A model generated the notes under the pieces. It saw only the letters and a program-made list of their open reading frames with translations. It was not told where the DNA came from and did no database searches. 64,000 bases of DNA, taken from assembly GCA_965279165.1 (NCBI GenBank), contig OZ257140.1, positions 744,001-808,000 on the forward strand, read 5' to 3'. The stretch's first letter is position 1. Each line of letters begins with the position of its first letter. Positions 18,634-28,255 of the stretch are shown in pieces. The stretch is from JBAYIE01 sp965279165 (GTDB lineage: Bacteria; Bacteroidota; Bacteroidia; UKL13-3). The translations under genes and the position numbers were made by a program.

Positions 18634-19749
18634 ATGGCAGGTAATACAACAGGAGATTTATTTAGGGTAACAACATTTGGGGAGAGTCACGGGGTGGCTT
18701 TGGGTGTGGTGGTTGATGGTTGTCCGCCGCAATTGGTGATTGATGAAGCCTTTATTAAGAAAGAATTAGCAAGAAGAAAACCGGGGCAATCTTCCATTAC
18801 AACCAATCGAAATGAAGCAGAAGAATATGAAATTCTTTCCGGGGTATTTGAAGGAAAAACTACCGGTGCACCGATTGCAATAATAGTGAGGAACAAAGAC
18901 CAGCGTTCCGGAGATTACGATGCATTGAAAGATATCATTCGTCCATCGCATGCCGATTATACCTATCAGGAAAAATACGGGATTCGCGACCATCGTGGAA
19001 GTGGCAGGGCATCAGCCAGAGAAACCATATCGAGGGTTATAGCAGGTGCAATTGCTAAATTATATTTACAACAGTATAATATTACCATTCAAGCTTATGT
19101 GCAGCAAGTTGGAAATATTGCGATTCAAAAAAACTACACGGAATTAAATATCGAGGAGGCAGAAAATAATATCGTTAGATGTCCTGATCTTGCAGTTGCC
19201 AACAAAATGATTGCAGCAATTGATGAAGCAAGAAACAACGGAGATACATTAGGAGGTATTATTTCTTGTGTGGTAAAAAATGTTCAGGCCGGTATTGGTG
19301 AACCGGTTTTCGATAAACTGCATGCCGATTTAGGAAAAGCAGTTTTAAGTATTAATGCATGCAAAGGCATTGCATTTGGAAGTGGTTTTGAAGGGGCTTC
19401 CAAAAAGGGAAGTGAACAAAACGATGCCTTTGTTTTGGATCAGGCAAATCAAATTAAAACATCTACCAACCGTTCAGGAGGTATTCAAGGAGGAATTTCG
19501 AACGGAGAGGATATTTATTTTACCTCTGCCTTTAAACCGGTATCGAGTATTGGCATGAAACAACAAACGGTTACAACAAGTTTAACAGAAACGGAATTGG
19601 AAATAAAAGGGAGGCATGATCCATGTGTTTTGCCGCGAGCGGTTGTAATTGTGGAGGCTATGGTGGCGATAACCATCGTTGATTTTGTTTTACGGCAACA
19701 GGCGGTGCGTATGAGTTTTACCGATATTAAATCCCTAAAGGGATTTTAA
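18634..19749 (+). CDS. aroC: Chorismate synthase
   Basis: 371 aa. It carries the N-terminal signature GDLFRVTTFGESHGVALG, then GRASARETISRVIAGAIAK and the FMN-binding GGISNGEDIYF near the C-terminus. It converts 5-enolpyruvylshikimate-3-phosphate to chorismate, the last shikimate-pathway step; aroA and aroB lie in the window at 50-52 kb. Two ends are odd: the ribosome-binding region is a heptamer array, and the last six codons plus the stop (encoding KSLKGF) are the first copy of the CCCTAAAGGG palindrome array. The native C-terminus was probably replaced or extended when the repeat arrived. Confidence 0.96.
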   Translation: MAGNTTGDLFRVTTFGESHGVALGVVVDGCPPQLVIDEAFIKKELARRKPGQSSITTNRNEAEEYEILSGVFEGKTTGAPIAIIVRNKDQRSGDYDALKDIIRPSHADYTYQEKYGIRDHRGSGRASARETISRVIAGAIAKLYLQQYNITIQAYVQQVGNIAIQKNYTELNIEEAENNIVRCPDLAVANKMIAAIDEARNNGDTLGGIISCVVKNVQAGIGEPVFDKLHADLGKAVLSINACKGIAFGSGFEGASKKGSEQNDAFVLDQANQIKTSTNRSGGIQGGISNGEDIYFTSAFKPVSSIGMKQQTVTTSLTETELEIKGRHDPCVLPRAVVIVEAMVAITIVDFVLRQQAVRMSFTDIKSLKGF

Positions 19750-20010
19750 TTTCATTTGTTATTCCATTGTTGCTACCGAGATATCATCCCTAAAGGGATT
19801 TTAATTTATTTGTTATACAGCTGTTACCAATATTTAATCCCTAAAGGGATTTTAAATTCTTACGTTTAACATTTTCTACCGATATATCATCCCTAAAGGG
19901 ATTTTGATTTCATTTGTTATACATCTGCTACCAATATTTAATCCCTAAAGGGATTTTAATTTCACTGGCATTATATTTTCTACCGATATATAATCCCTAA
20001 AGGGATTTTA
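19729..20010. repeat. Six-copy 52-bp array with CCCTAAAGGG palindrome core
   Basis: CCCTAAAGGG occurs at 19733, 19788, 19839, 19891, 19943 and 19995: spacing 55, 51, 52, 52, 52. The wider unit is ATCCCTAAAGGGATTTTAATTT, and the inter-core segments fall into two alternating types (ending CTACCGATATAT or TACCAATATTT). Copy 1 lies inside the 3' end of aroC and supplies its stop codon. The array runs into about 250 bp of otherwise featureless AT-rich DNA before the M43 protease gene. Confidence 0.92.
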
Positions 20011-20261
20011 TTTGTTTTAACGTTTATGAATGGATGCTTTCAATTACCGGAATGGGTTAAATCAGGTTGATTTAAATCATAATACTACCATTCAGACAAT
20101 TTTGAATGCAGAAGGATGACATGGTATATCCTTTTAAGCGGCGCCAATCCTACTATTTTCGAACGAACTGTTTTTGTAATATTCGTGTAAGCAAGACAGT
20201 TAAGACAATAGAATGCCATTGATTTCGATTAAATTGCGCACCATTTTACTCGATTAAATTA

Positions 20262-22121
20262 ATGAAAAAACTAATTGGACTTTACCTGTTGGCTCTCCCT
20301 TTTTTGGCATTTTCGCAGCAAATTGCTCCATGTGCCACGGATGAACTATACAGACAAGATATCATAAAGAATCCCGGTATTTTTAAAATTGAAGAGGAAG
20401 CTAACGCAAAGATTCGTGCGGCTGTAAATTCGGTGGTGATGAACAAAGCAGGAACTGTAAGATTTATTCCGGTTGTATTTCATCTCATTCATGGCAATGG
20501 TTATGAGAATATCAGTCAGGCACAGATGATGGACCAAATCCGGATTTTGAATGAAGATTTTAGAAAGTTGGCAGGGACAAATGGATTTAGCACCAATCCT
20601 TTGGCAGCGGATGTAGAGTTGGAATTCAGATTGGCACAATTTGATCCTAGTGGTAAAAAACATGATGGGATAAACCGTATTTATGAACCAACTCTTACAA
20701 TGGATGCGACCAATGCTGTTAAATCTTTAAGTTTCTGGGACAGTAAAAAGTATTTGAATATATGGGTGGTAAACACCATTAATTCTTCAAGTGTGCCAAA
20801 CGGAGGGACAATACTTGGGTATGCGCAATTCCCATGGTTATTAAGCAGCCAGGGATCAACGGATGGCATTGTAATTCGTGCAGATCGGGTTGGAACCATA
20901 GGATATGGAAATATGAGTGATGCCGGAAGAACGTTAACTCATGAAATTGGACATTGGTTGGGATTGCTGCATACCTTTCAAGGAGGATGTGTTGGAGGAA
21001 CCGCATCAAACTGCAATTCGCAAGGGGATCAGGTTTGTGATACTCCTCCTGTATTAGATGCTTCATTCGGATGTCAGACAACCAGAAACAGTTGTACCAA
21101 TGATGTGCCGGATAGTACCGATATGGTGAGAAACTATATGGATTATTCGGATGGAGGCTGTATGAATTTATATACCAACGGACAGAAGGCAAGGATAAAT
21201 GCTTCGATGTCCTATAGAACCGGAATTTTCGGTGCTTCTCCATCTTATGTTCAGAATTTAAATTATGCCGGTATAAGTACCGATGGATCGTACGCTCCTA
21301 CTGCAGCTTCGGCAATAAAAGCGCCTTATTTTTATAGTTTTGAAGAAATTAGTCCGGTTGCATCGGGATGGAGAATAAATAACTTTAACAACCCATCTAA
21401 TGGGTGGCAAGTAAATGCATCGGTAGCGCATTCCGGGTCGGGATGTTTTTATATGCGCAATTACACCAATACACTTGCAAAAATAAATTCGAGGGATGGG
21501 TTTCAAACTCCGGAGATTGATCTTACAACTGTTGAAGACCCGACCATAGAATTCTTTTATGCCTATGCCCAAAAGTCTACTTCTTCCAACGACTCTTTTA
21601 ATGTATATATCAGCAATGATTATGGGATGAATGAAACACAGATATACCGCAACGCAGGTGCTGCAATGACTACAGCAGGAATACAAACGGAAGAATATAT
21701 TCCGGCGCCTCAAAACTGGAATAAGGTTTCGGTTAATTTGTCGGCTTTTAAATTTTATACCAATGCCAGAATTCGATTTGAATTTTTAAACCGCAGGGGA
21801 AATAATATCTATTTTGATGATATGGCAATCCGCAATGGAAGTACTGGAATAGACGAATTACAGGAAAGCATCCAATTTAAGGTATATCCAAATCCGATGG
21901 AATCGTCGACTACAATGACATTCAACTTACAATCAAGTAAGAACTTGCAAATTGACATTTATGATTTACTGGGAAACAAGGTGGTTGAATTGTCAAACAA
22001 TAAATTTGCACCTGGTGTAAATCAAATCACTTTAAACAAAAACCAGTTGGGCAGTGGATTATATATTATACGTGTAAATGAGGGAAATGCGTCATTTAGC
22101 CAGAAATTGTTGATTAATTAA
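20262..22121 (+). CDS. Secreted M43-family zinc metalloprotease with type IX sorting domain
   Basis: 619 aa. Signal peptide 1-19 (ending AFSQ). The catalytic motif HEIGHWLGLLH spans H227, E228, H231 and H237. The Met-turn is in NYMDYSDGGCMN (M293), and paired cysteines lie nearby, as in pappalysin-like M43B proteases. A jelly-roll-like region (about 345-535) precedes a type IX C-terminal domain (about 544-619) starting FKVYPNPMESS and ending GLYIIRVNEGNASFSQKLLI. It is expected to be exported by the type IX system (gldN is present at 7.4 kb) and attached to or released from the surface. Monocistronic. Confidence 0.93.
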   Translation: MKKLIGLYLLALPFLAFSQQIAPCATDELYRQDIIKNPGIFKIEEEANAKIRAAVNSVVMNKAGTVRFIPVVFHLIHGNGYENISQAQMMDQIRILNEDFRKLAGTNGFSTNPLAADVELEFRLAQFDPSGKKHDGINRIYEPTLTMDATNAVKSLSFWDSKKYLNIWVVNTINSSSVPNGGTILGYAQFPWLLSSQGSTDGIVIRADRVGTIGYGNMSDAGRTLTHEIGHWLGLLHTFQGGCVGGTASNCNSQGDQVCDTPPVLDASFGCQTTRNSCTNDVPDSTDMVRNYMDYSDGGCMNLYTNGQKARINASMSYRTGIFGASPSYVQNLNYAGISTDGSYAPTAASAIKAPYFYSFEEISPVASGWRINNFNNPSNGWQVNASVAHSGSGCFYMRNYTNTLAKINSRDGFQTPEIDLTTVEDPTIEFFYAYAQKSTSSNDSFNVYISNDYGMNETQIYRNAGAAMTTAGIQTEEYIPAPQNWNKVSVNLSAFKFYTNARIRFEFLNRRGNNIYFDDMAIRNGSTGIDELQESIQFKVYPNPMESSTTMTFNLQSSKNLQIDIYDLLGNKVVELSNNKFAPGVNQITLNKNQLGSGLYIIRVNEGNASFSQKLLIN

Positions 22122-22244
22122 AATATAAAAAGCATTTTTGGAAACTTGCTGTGAGGGAATTACCTGATAAACAGCAAGATTTAAACCGAACCAAACCCAA
22201 CCTTTCAAAAAAAGGTTATTATTGAAGATAAAGGAAAGAGTGCT

Positions 22245-24635
22245 ATGACGAAAAATCTTGTGATCGTGGAGTCGCCTGCGAAGGCTAAAACTATAGAAAA
22301 GTTTCTGGGTAAAGATTACCTGGTAAAATCTTGCTATGGCCATATCCGTGATTTGGCGAAAGGGGATGAAGCAATTGATGTTAAAAACAGTTTTAATCCA
22401 CGCTATGAAGTTCCCGACGACAAGAAAGCGGTGGTTGCAGAATTAAAGAAATTATCGAAAGCTGCGGAGGTTGTTTGGCTTGCTTCCGATGAGGACCGTG
22501 AAGGGGAGGCTATTTCGTGGCATTTATCGGAAGTGTTAAACCTGGAAGAAAAAAATACCAGGCGTATTGTATTTCATGAGATTACGAAACCGGCCATTTT
22601 AAAAGCGATAGAAAATCCAAGAAAAATCGATAAAAGTTTGGTAGATGCCCAACAAGCAAGAAGGGTTCTTGATCGTTTGGTAGGTTTTGAATTATCACCA
22701 GTTCTTTGGAAGAAAATAAAAGGAAATTTATCGGCAGGAAGGGTTCAATCGGTAGCGGTTAGGTTGATTGTAGAACGCGAAAGAGAAATCAACAATTTTG
22801 AATACAGCTCGGCTTTTAAAGTAGTAGCCCGTTTTAATGTTGGTGGTAAGACGATGGATGCAGAATATGGCAAACGATTTAACAAAGAGTCGGATGCGAT
22901 GGCTTTTCTAGAAAAATGTAACGGAGCCACTTTTACCATCAGGAATTTGGAAGTTAAGCCTACCGAAAAATCTCCGGCACCTCCTTTTACTACTTCCACT
23001 TTACAACAAGAAGCAAGTAGAAAAATTGGGTATTCGGTAAGTACAACGATGAGTATTGCACAAAAGCTTTACGAAAACGGTTACATCACCTATATGCGTA
23101 CGGATTCGGTGAACTTATCAGAAATGGCAATTGGTGCTGCTCAAAAATATATTACCGATAATTTTGGGGTACAATATAGTCGTCCGATGCGCTACACCAC
23201 CAAAAACGACAGTGCACAAGAAGCGCATGAGGCTATTCGTCCGACCTATTTCGACAGTGTAACCATTGAAGGAACACCACAGGAAAAAAGATTATACGAG
23301 TTAATATATAAACGTGCAATTGCCTCTCAAATGAGCAAGGCACAGATCGAAAAAACCATTGCAGCAATTTCCATTTCGGGGATGCAAGAAGAATTAACCG
23401 CAACAGGTGAAGTCTTGAAATTCGATGGATTTTTAAAAGTATATTTAGAAAGTTCGGATGAAGAAACAGAAGATGACAACAGCAAAATGTTACCGCCTGT
23501 TTCGGTTGGTGAAGTTTTGAACTTTCTAGGTATGGATGCTATTGAACGATTTTCGAAACCATCGGCACGGTATACAGAAGCAAGTTTGGTTAAAAAACTT
23601 GAGGAACTAGGAATAGGACGTCCTTCAACCTATGCTCCAACTATTTCGACCATACAAAAAAGAGGGTATGTAATACGAGAGGACAGAGAAGGAAAAGAAA
23701 GGGATTTTGTTACCTTATCGTTGCTGAATAACCATATTAGCAGAGAAGTTAAAAAAGAAAAATATGCCAGCGAAAAATCGAAACTATTTCCAAGTGATAT
23801 TGGCATGATAGTAACGGATTTTTTATTGAAACATTTTGAACATATCATGGATTTTCATTTCACCGCAAAAGTTGAAAAGGAATTTGATGAGATAGCTGCA
23901 GGTGCATTGAAATGGAGTAAAATGATTGAAACTTTTTATACCCCTTTTCACAAAGAAGTTTTGTCGACCACTGAAAATGCAGAAAGACAAAGCGGTGAAA
24001 GAAATTTAGGTATTGATCCAACAACCGGAAAAACCGTTTACGCCAAGGTGGGAAGATTTGGTCCGTTTGTACAGTTGGGCGAAAACTCGGAAGATGAAAA
24101 ACCACAATACGGTAAACTTCGTCCGGGACAAATGATTGAAACCATTACCATAGAAGAAGCTCTTGAATTATTTAAATTACCTCGGGTAGTTGGTTTGTTT
24201 GAAGACAAAGAAATGAAAGCCAATGTGGGCAGATTTGGACCATATATTATCCACGACAGCAAATTTTATTCGATTCCAAAACCGGATGATGCATGGACGG
24301 TAGACAATGAAAAAGCGGTTACCATTATCGAGCAGAAAAGAATCACAGATGCCAATAAACTGATCAAGGTATTTGAGGAAGACAATGATTTAAAATTATT
24401 GAATGGTCGCTGGGGTCCGTATATCGTTTATGGCAAAGACAACTACAAAATCCCAAAAGGAATGAAGTCGGAAGATTTAACTTTTGCAGATTGCATGGTG
24501 ATCATTGAAGCAGATAAGAAATCCGGCAAACGCCTATCCTCATCGAAAGGTAAAACAGCAGCGAAGAAAGCACCTGCTAAGAAAACTGCGGCGAAGAAGA
24601 CTGCGGCAAAGAAGAGAGCGGTGAAGAAGAAGTAA
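22245..24635 (+). CDS. topA: DNA topoisomerase I
   Basis: 796 aa type IA topoisomerase. The TOPRIM domain has E9 (VIVESPAKAKTIEKFLG) and DEDREGE (82-88); the active-site tyrosine is Y283 in ITYMRTDS. The C-terminus has no zinc fingers. It carries three topoisomerase C-terminal repeats (KVGRFGPFVQLGE, NVGRFGPYI, LNGRWGPYI) and a lysine/alanine-rich tail (KKTAAKKTAAKKRAVKKK) like those of other Bacteroidota TopA and histone-like proteins. It relaxes negative supercoils. A heptamer array and a palindrome duplication follow the stop. Confidence 0.96.
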   Translation: MTKNLVIVESPAKAKTIEKFLGKDYLVKSCYGHIRDLAKGDEAIDVKNSFNPRYEVPDDKKAVVAELKKLSKAAEVVWLASDEDREGEAISWHLSEVLNLEEKNTRRIVFHEITKPAILKAIENPRKIDKSLVDAQQARRVLDRLVGFELSPVLWKKIKGNLSAGRVQSVAVRLIVEREREINNFEYSSAFKVVARFNVGGKTMDAEYGKRFNKESDAMAFLEKCNGATFTIRNLEVKPTEKSPAPPFTTSTLQQEASRKIGYSVSTTMSIAQKLYENGYITYMRTDSVNLSEMAIGAAQKYITDNFGVQYSRPMRYTTKNDSAQEAHEAIRPTYFDSVTIEGTPQEKRLYELIYKRAIASQMSKAQIEKTIAAISISGMQEELTATGEVLKFDGFLKVYLESSDEETEDDNSKMLPPVSVGEVLNFLGMDAIERFSKPSARYTEASLVKKLEELGIGRPSTYAPTISTIQKRGYVIREDREGKERDFVTLSLLNNHISREVKKEKYASEKSKLFPSDIGMIVTDFLLKHFEHIMDFHFTAKVEKEFDEIAAGALKWSKMIETFYTPFHKEVLSTTENAERQSGERNLGIDPTTGKTVYAKVGRFGPFVQLGENSEDEKPQYGKLRPGQMIETITIEEALELFKLPRVVGLFEDKEMKANVGRFGPYIIHDSKFYSIPKPDDAWTVDNEKAVTIIEQKRITDANKLIKVFEEDNDLKLLNGRWGPYIVYGKDNYKIPKGMKSEDLTFADCMVIIEADKKSGKRLSSSKGKTAAKKAPAKKTAAKKTAAKKRAVKKK

Positions 24636-24671
24636 GGGAAATGTTGCGGCGGATTTTTAATTAACATTTAT

Positions 24672-24706
24672 GATGCTTAATGACCGATGACTATTGACCG
24701 ATCACT
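24672..24706 (+). repeat. Short TGACCNA heptamer array after topA
   Basis: Five in-phase 7-bp words (gatgctt, aatgacc, gatgact, attgacc, gatcact) start 36 bp after the topA stop. Same dialect as the arrays at 53.9 and 57.8-58.2 kb; each word has TGA or a close variant in plus sense. Confidence 0.7.
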
Positions 24707-24719
24707 GAGCGCTTTTTAA

Positions 24720-25100
24720 GCCACAGATTTCACAGATTCAATAACTAAATGAAAACCCCGAAGGGGTGACATTACTATAGAAATTCAAATTTAGTCGTAA
24801 CGAAAACCCCGAAGGGGTGACATTATTATTTGATAAATTATCCGTAGAAATTCTAACCACTCGGTTGCAGACATTTTACACCGAGAATACGAAGTTTTTT
24901 TGCCACTGATTTCACAGATTCAATACCTAAATGAGAACCCCGAAGGGGTGACATTACTATAGAAATTCAAATTTAGTCGTAACGAAAACCCCGAAGGGGT
25001 GACATTATTTTTGATAAATTATCCGTAGAAATTCTAACCACTCGGTTGCAGACATTTTACACCGAGAATACGAAGTTTTTTTGCCACTGATTTCACAGAT
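24720..25100. repeat. 182-bp tandem duplication carrying CCCCGAAGGGG palindromes
   Basis: Copy 1 (24720-24901) and copy 2 (24902-25082) are almost identical; a third begins at 25083 and stops after about 18 bp. Each copy holds two ACCCCGAAGGGGT palindromes (CCCC at 24756, 24807, 24938, 24989) followed by GACATTA, and starts with a GCCACTGATTTCACAGATT element. The rest of the 820-bp gap to 25459 has short heptamer words around 25168-25200 and 25336-25370, a TTGGC-ATACA-GCCAA hairpin near 25119 and an AACGCAGAG motif near 25255. No gene is seen in it. Confidence 0.9.
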
Positions 25101-25459
25101 TACACAAGTTGATGACTCAAGTTTGGCATACAGCCAAAATTCAGGTAATTGATTTGTTAAAGTATTGCAATGACCAATGACTTCTGACAAATGACTTCTC
25201 GTTTCAGCCACAAATTACACAGATTTTTTAACCGCTAACGACGCGAAGATTTTAACGCAGAGAACGCAGAGGTTTTGTAACGGTGTATTAGTTTAATATA
25301 AAACCAAAAAATTCTGTTATCGGTAACACTCAGGCCAATGACTTATGACCTATGACTACTGACCCTATCCCCTCTTCACTAAGAAAAGAATATAAAGTAA
25401 ATAAGCAACTATTTTCTTTTGAATTCTATGGCTAACTTGCGTGTACGTTAGAATTCGAC

Positions 25460-26398
25460 ATGCTCAATAACAAAGAAGTAATATCGCTGATTGCCTTGCT
25501 GGATGATGATGATACAGAGATCATGCACCATGTGGAGGAGAAATTACTTTCGTTGGGTACCGATGTAATTCCAATTCTGGAGCATGAATGGGGAAGTATC
25601 CATAACTTGAGTCACCAGCAGAAAATCGAAAATATTATTCACCGCATCCAGTTCGAAAAGTTATTGAATGAATTGCGTAATTGGCGGGATAGTGTAGAAC
25701 AAGATTTATTGGATGGCGTATATATTATTGCCAAATACCGTTATCCCGACCTCGATAAACAAGTAATTGTAAACGAAATTGATCGGATCCGGTTGGATAT
25801 CTGGTTAGAATTACATTTTGACCTAACCTCCTTTGAAAAGGTCAGAATTGTTAATCATATATTATATCAGGTACATGGATTTAAAGGCAATACCGACCAA
25901 TACCATGATCCGCAAAACTCATTCATTAATGTGGTATTGGAAAGCAGAAGAGGAAATCCAATTATGCTTGCTGTGGTGTATATGCTCATTGCACAACGGT
26001 TAAATATTCCGATATATGGGGTTAATTTACCCCAACATTTTGTATTAGCTTATAAGGAAGAAGGTAGCATACAAAATGCACAAGATCCGTTTAACATGAA
26101 ACCGAAATTAGATTATCGGGAAGGAAAGGTTTTATTTTATATCAACGCGTTTAACCAGGGTGCTGTTTTTTCGAAATCGAATCTCGAACAGTTTTTAAGA
26201 CAAATAAAAATAGAGCCCAAAATTGCTTTTTTTGAAGCTTGCGGCAATGTTGATATTGTAAAACGTGTTTTGAGAAATTTGGTTGTTGCATACGAAAAAC
26301 AAGGCAAAACCAATAAAGTTAGTGAAGTGCATGATATGCTATCGGTTTTGGGTGAACCGCCGCTGAATGATTTTGAGGATACGACGCCTGAGGAATAG
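25460..26398 (+). CDS. SirB1/transglutaminase-like family protein
   Basis: 312 aa soluble protein. The central block GNPIMLAVVYMLIAQRLNI followed by GVNLPQHFVLAY is the hallmark of the SirB1 / Transglut_core2 family. The N-terminal 90 residues are helical (HEAT-like). Members fold like transglutaminases, but most lack a clear catalytic triad and have no established reaction; some contain TPRs. The last codons and TAG stop lie in the first unit of a heptamer array. An imperfect GAATTCTA...TTAGAATTC inverted repeat lies about 20 nt upstream of the ATG and might be regulatory. Confidence 0.78.
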   Translation: MLNNKEVISLIALLDDDDTEIMHHVEEKLLSLGTDVIPILEHEWGSIHNLSHQQKIENIIHRIQFEKLLNELRNWRDSVEQDLLDGVYIIAKYRYPDLDKQVIVNEIDRIRLDIWLELHFDLTSFEKVRIVNHILYQVHGFKGNTDQYHDPQNSFINVVLESRRGNPIMLAVVYMLIAQRLNIPIYGVNLPQHFVLAYKEEGSIQNAQDPFNMKPKLDYREGKVLFYINAFNQGAVFSKSNLEQFLRQIKIEPKIAFFEACGNVDIVKRVLRNLVVAYEKQGKTNKVSEVHDMLSVLGEPPLNDFEDTTPEE

Positions 26399-26450
26399 TA
26401 ATTAGTGCTTAGTAATTAGTAATTAGTGCTTGGTGCTTAGTGTTTTAGTA
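26393..26450 (+). repeat. Heptamer array on the SirB1-like stop codon
   Basis: In-phase words gaatagt, aattagt, gcttagt, aattagt, aattagt, gcttggt, gcttagt, then an 8-mer variant. The first word contains the TAG stop of the upstream gene, and most words carry TAG in plus sense. Confidence 0.8.
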
Positions 26451-26550
26451 AGTCATGCGTGAAGCTTATTGGTGGTTTAAGGATTATTTTACACTTACTC
26501 ACTTATTCAACATCTGAAATATTTCGCCTATCTAAATAACTTGTTTGTTT

Positions 26551-26648
26551 CTCTTATATCTCATAACTTATATCTCATATCTTATAACTTATATCTCATA
26601 TCTTATAACTCATATCTCATATCTTATATCTTATATCTCATACCTATT
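26551..26648 (-). repeat. Fourteen-unit ATCTYAT heptamer array
   Basis: Fourteen contiguous 7-bp words without phase slip (such as atctcat, atcttat, aacttat, aactcat). It is the reverse complement of the RAGWTAT dialect at 18571 and 45228, so its stop-bearing sense is minus. No minus-strand gene adjoins it. Confidence 0.88.
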
Positions 26649-26726
26649 CCCTTATTATCACTTTGATTCTCGTGTTCTAAGAAGCAATAGGATTTCATTT
26701 GAAATCCCAAAAGATTCCTGTACCGC

Positions 26727-26789
26727 ACTCCTGCCTCCTACCTCCTGCCTCTTGCCTTTTGCCTCCTGCCTCTTGCCTAATGTCTAATG
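26727..26789 (-). repeat. Nine-unit CCTCNTG heptamer array
   Basis: Nine in-phase words (actcctg, cctccta, cctcctg, cctcttg, ccttttg, cctcctg, cctcttg, cctaatg, tctaatg). Same dialect as at 50143-50198, 58700-58740 and 59990-60240. Not in phase with the arrays at 26393 and 26551. Confidence 0.85.
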
Positions 26790-26896
26790 ACAACTAACCT
26801 AAAACCAATGTCGAAATAAACTTTATTTTTTCTTAACAATAAAAGGGAATTCGCAAGCAATTTAAATAAATCTGTTCTTTGAATAAACTTGAAGAG

Positions 26897-28255
26897 ATGG
26901 ATAGAACGCTTAAATACTTATTTATTATTGTATTTCTTCTTTTGTCGTTTGTACAATTTAAATTGTTTTACCATACTTACCAATTAAAACAAGAAGAGCT
27001 TCATGCCAATATCCAAAAGAGTTTACAGGTTATCAAAATGCGAATAGAGCAACATGAAACAGAAAGACATAAAATCTTATTTGAAAAATACAAAACTGAA
27101 AATCTATGTGGAGATACATATGCGAATAAAAATTTAGATTTAACTTTTAGTATTGCTCCCACAGATTCATTTTCCAATCTCAAAGACTTAACGGATATTA
27201 TTAGCAAAAAACTTGCAAATCAGGCATTGCAAAGTGGTAGTTTTATGCTCGAATCACTGCCATTGGATACTTCCTATATTAACCAAATATCCCTAAATGA
27301 ATTAAGTTCATTAGACAACAATGTTAACTATAGTTTGCGCCTTGCTTTAGATACCAATCAAGCTCGTTCTGCATATAATTACCGGGTATTACTTTTTGAT
27401 GATTATAGACTATACCATCCTACCTATTTGCTTTTAAATATAAAGGAACTTTCTAAAATGCTCTTATCTCAACTTGTATTGATGTTGGTGATTTGTTTGA
27501 TAACCATGTTTTTGTTATTTATTATAACCAAGTATGCCTATTTATCTATACTAAAATTCAAAAAGTTATCTGAAGAAAAAGCTGAATTTATTAACCACTT
27601 GGCACATGAGATAAAAACACCTTTAAGTTCTATCTTTATTTCTAGTCAAGCTCTTAGAGACAAAAGAATTGCAAATAGCCAAGAAACAGTAGCGCATTAC
27701 TCTGATATTATTTTTTTGGAGGCAGAAAAATTACATCACCAACTTGACAATGTACTTTCTGTTTCGGCAGCAGATAAAAACTTTCTCACTTTAAAAATGG
27801 AAGAAAATAATTTGCATGAAATTATTTTACAACTGTCTGAAGTTTTTACGAAAAGAATCAACAGTCAAAATGGAAAATTGTTATTGCATCTAGACGCATC
27901 CAAAAGCATGGTATCGATAGACAAAATTCACTTTGGAAACGTATTATATAATTTGTTTGACAATGCAATAAAATACTCTTCACCAGATAATATACATATA
28001 GTAGTATCTACTTTTGATACCGAAACGGGTATAAAGGTTGAAATACAAGACAGTGGACGAGGTATTAGCAGAGAAGACCAAGATAAAATATTTACTCTTT
28101 TCTATAAAAAGGATCCCCACGTAAAAGGATTTGGTGTGGGCCTTCACTATGCAAAAAAAATAATGCAATACCACAAAGGAATGATTGAGGTAAAAAGTAT
28201 AGTAGGTATGGGTACAATTTTAAGTCTAAACTTACCGGGCAACACAAATGAATAA
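26897..28255 (+). CDS. Sensor histidine kinase (HisKA type)
   Basis: 452 aa from ATG 26897 (a TTG at 26879 is also open). Two membrane helices (about 6-25 and 190-211) flank a periplasmic sensor of about 165 residues with no recognised domain. Phospho-acceptor helix FINHLAHEIKTPLSS (H about 237); N box NVLYNLFDNAIKYS; G1 DSGRGI; G2 GFGVGLHYAKK. It overlaps the following response regulator gene by 8 nt and forms a classical two-component pair. Codon use is more AT-rich than the neighbours. The signal is unknown; a small lipoprotein encoded downstream may belong to its regulon. Confidence 0.92.
   Translation: MDRTLKYLFIIVFLLLSFVQFKLFYHTYQLKQEELHANIQKSLQVIKMRIEQHETERHKILFEKYKTENLCGDTYANKNLDLTFSIAPTDSFSNLKDLTDIISKKLANQALQSGSFMLESLPLDTSYINQISLNELSSLDNNVNYSLRLALDTNQARSAYNYRVLLFDDYRLYHPTYLLLNIKELSKMLLSQLVLMLVICLITMFLLFIITKYAYLSILKFKKLSEEKAEFINHLAHEIKTPLSSIFISSQALRDKRIANSQETVAHYSDIIFLEAEKLHHQLDNVLSVSAADKNFLTLKMEENNLHEIILQLSEVFTKRINSQNGKLLLHLDASKSMVSIDKIHFGNVLYNLFDNAIKYSSPDNIHIVVSTFDTETGIKVEIQDSGRGISREDQDKIFTLFYKKDPHVKGFGVGLHYAKKIMQYHKGMIEVKSIVGMGTILSLNLPGNTNE

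Noticed and set aside
19729..20010. Possible CRISPR array (six palindromic repeats at 52-bp spacing)
   Set aside because: The segments between the palindromes resemble one another in two alternating types instead of being unique spacers, and no cas gene is present.
26545..26787. Eighty-codon plus-strand frame, YLITYISYLI-like
   Set aside because: Translation of the ATCTYAT and CCTCCTG heptamer arrays; no coding signal.
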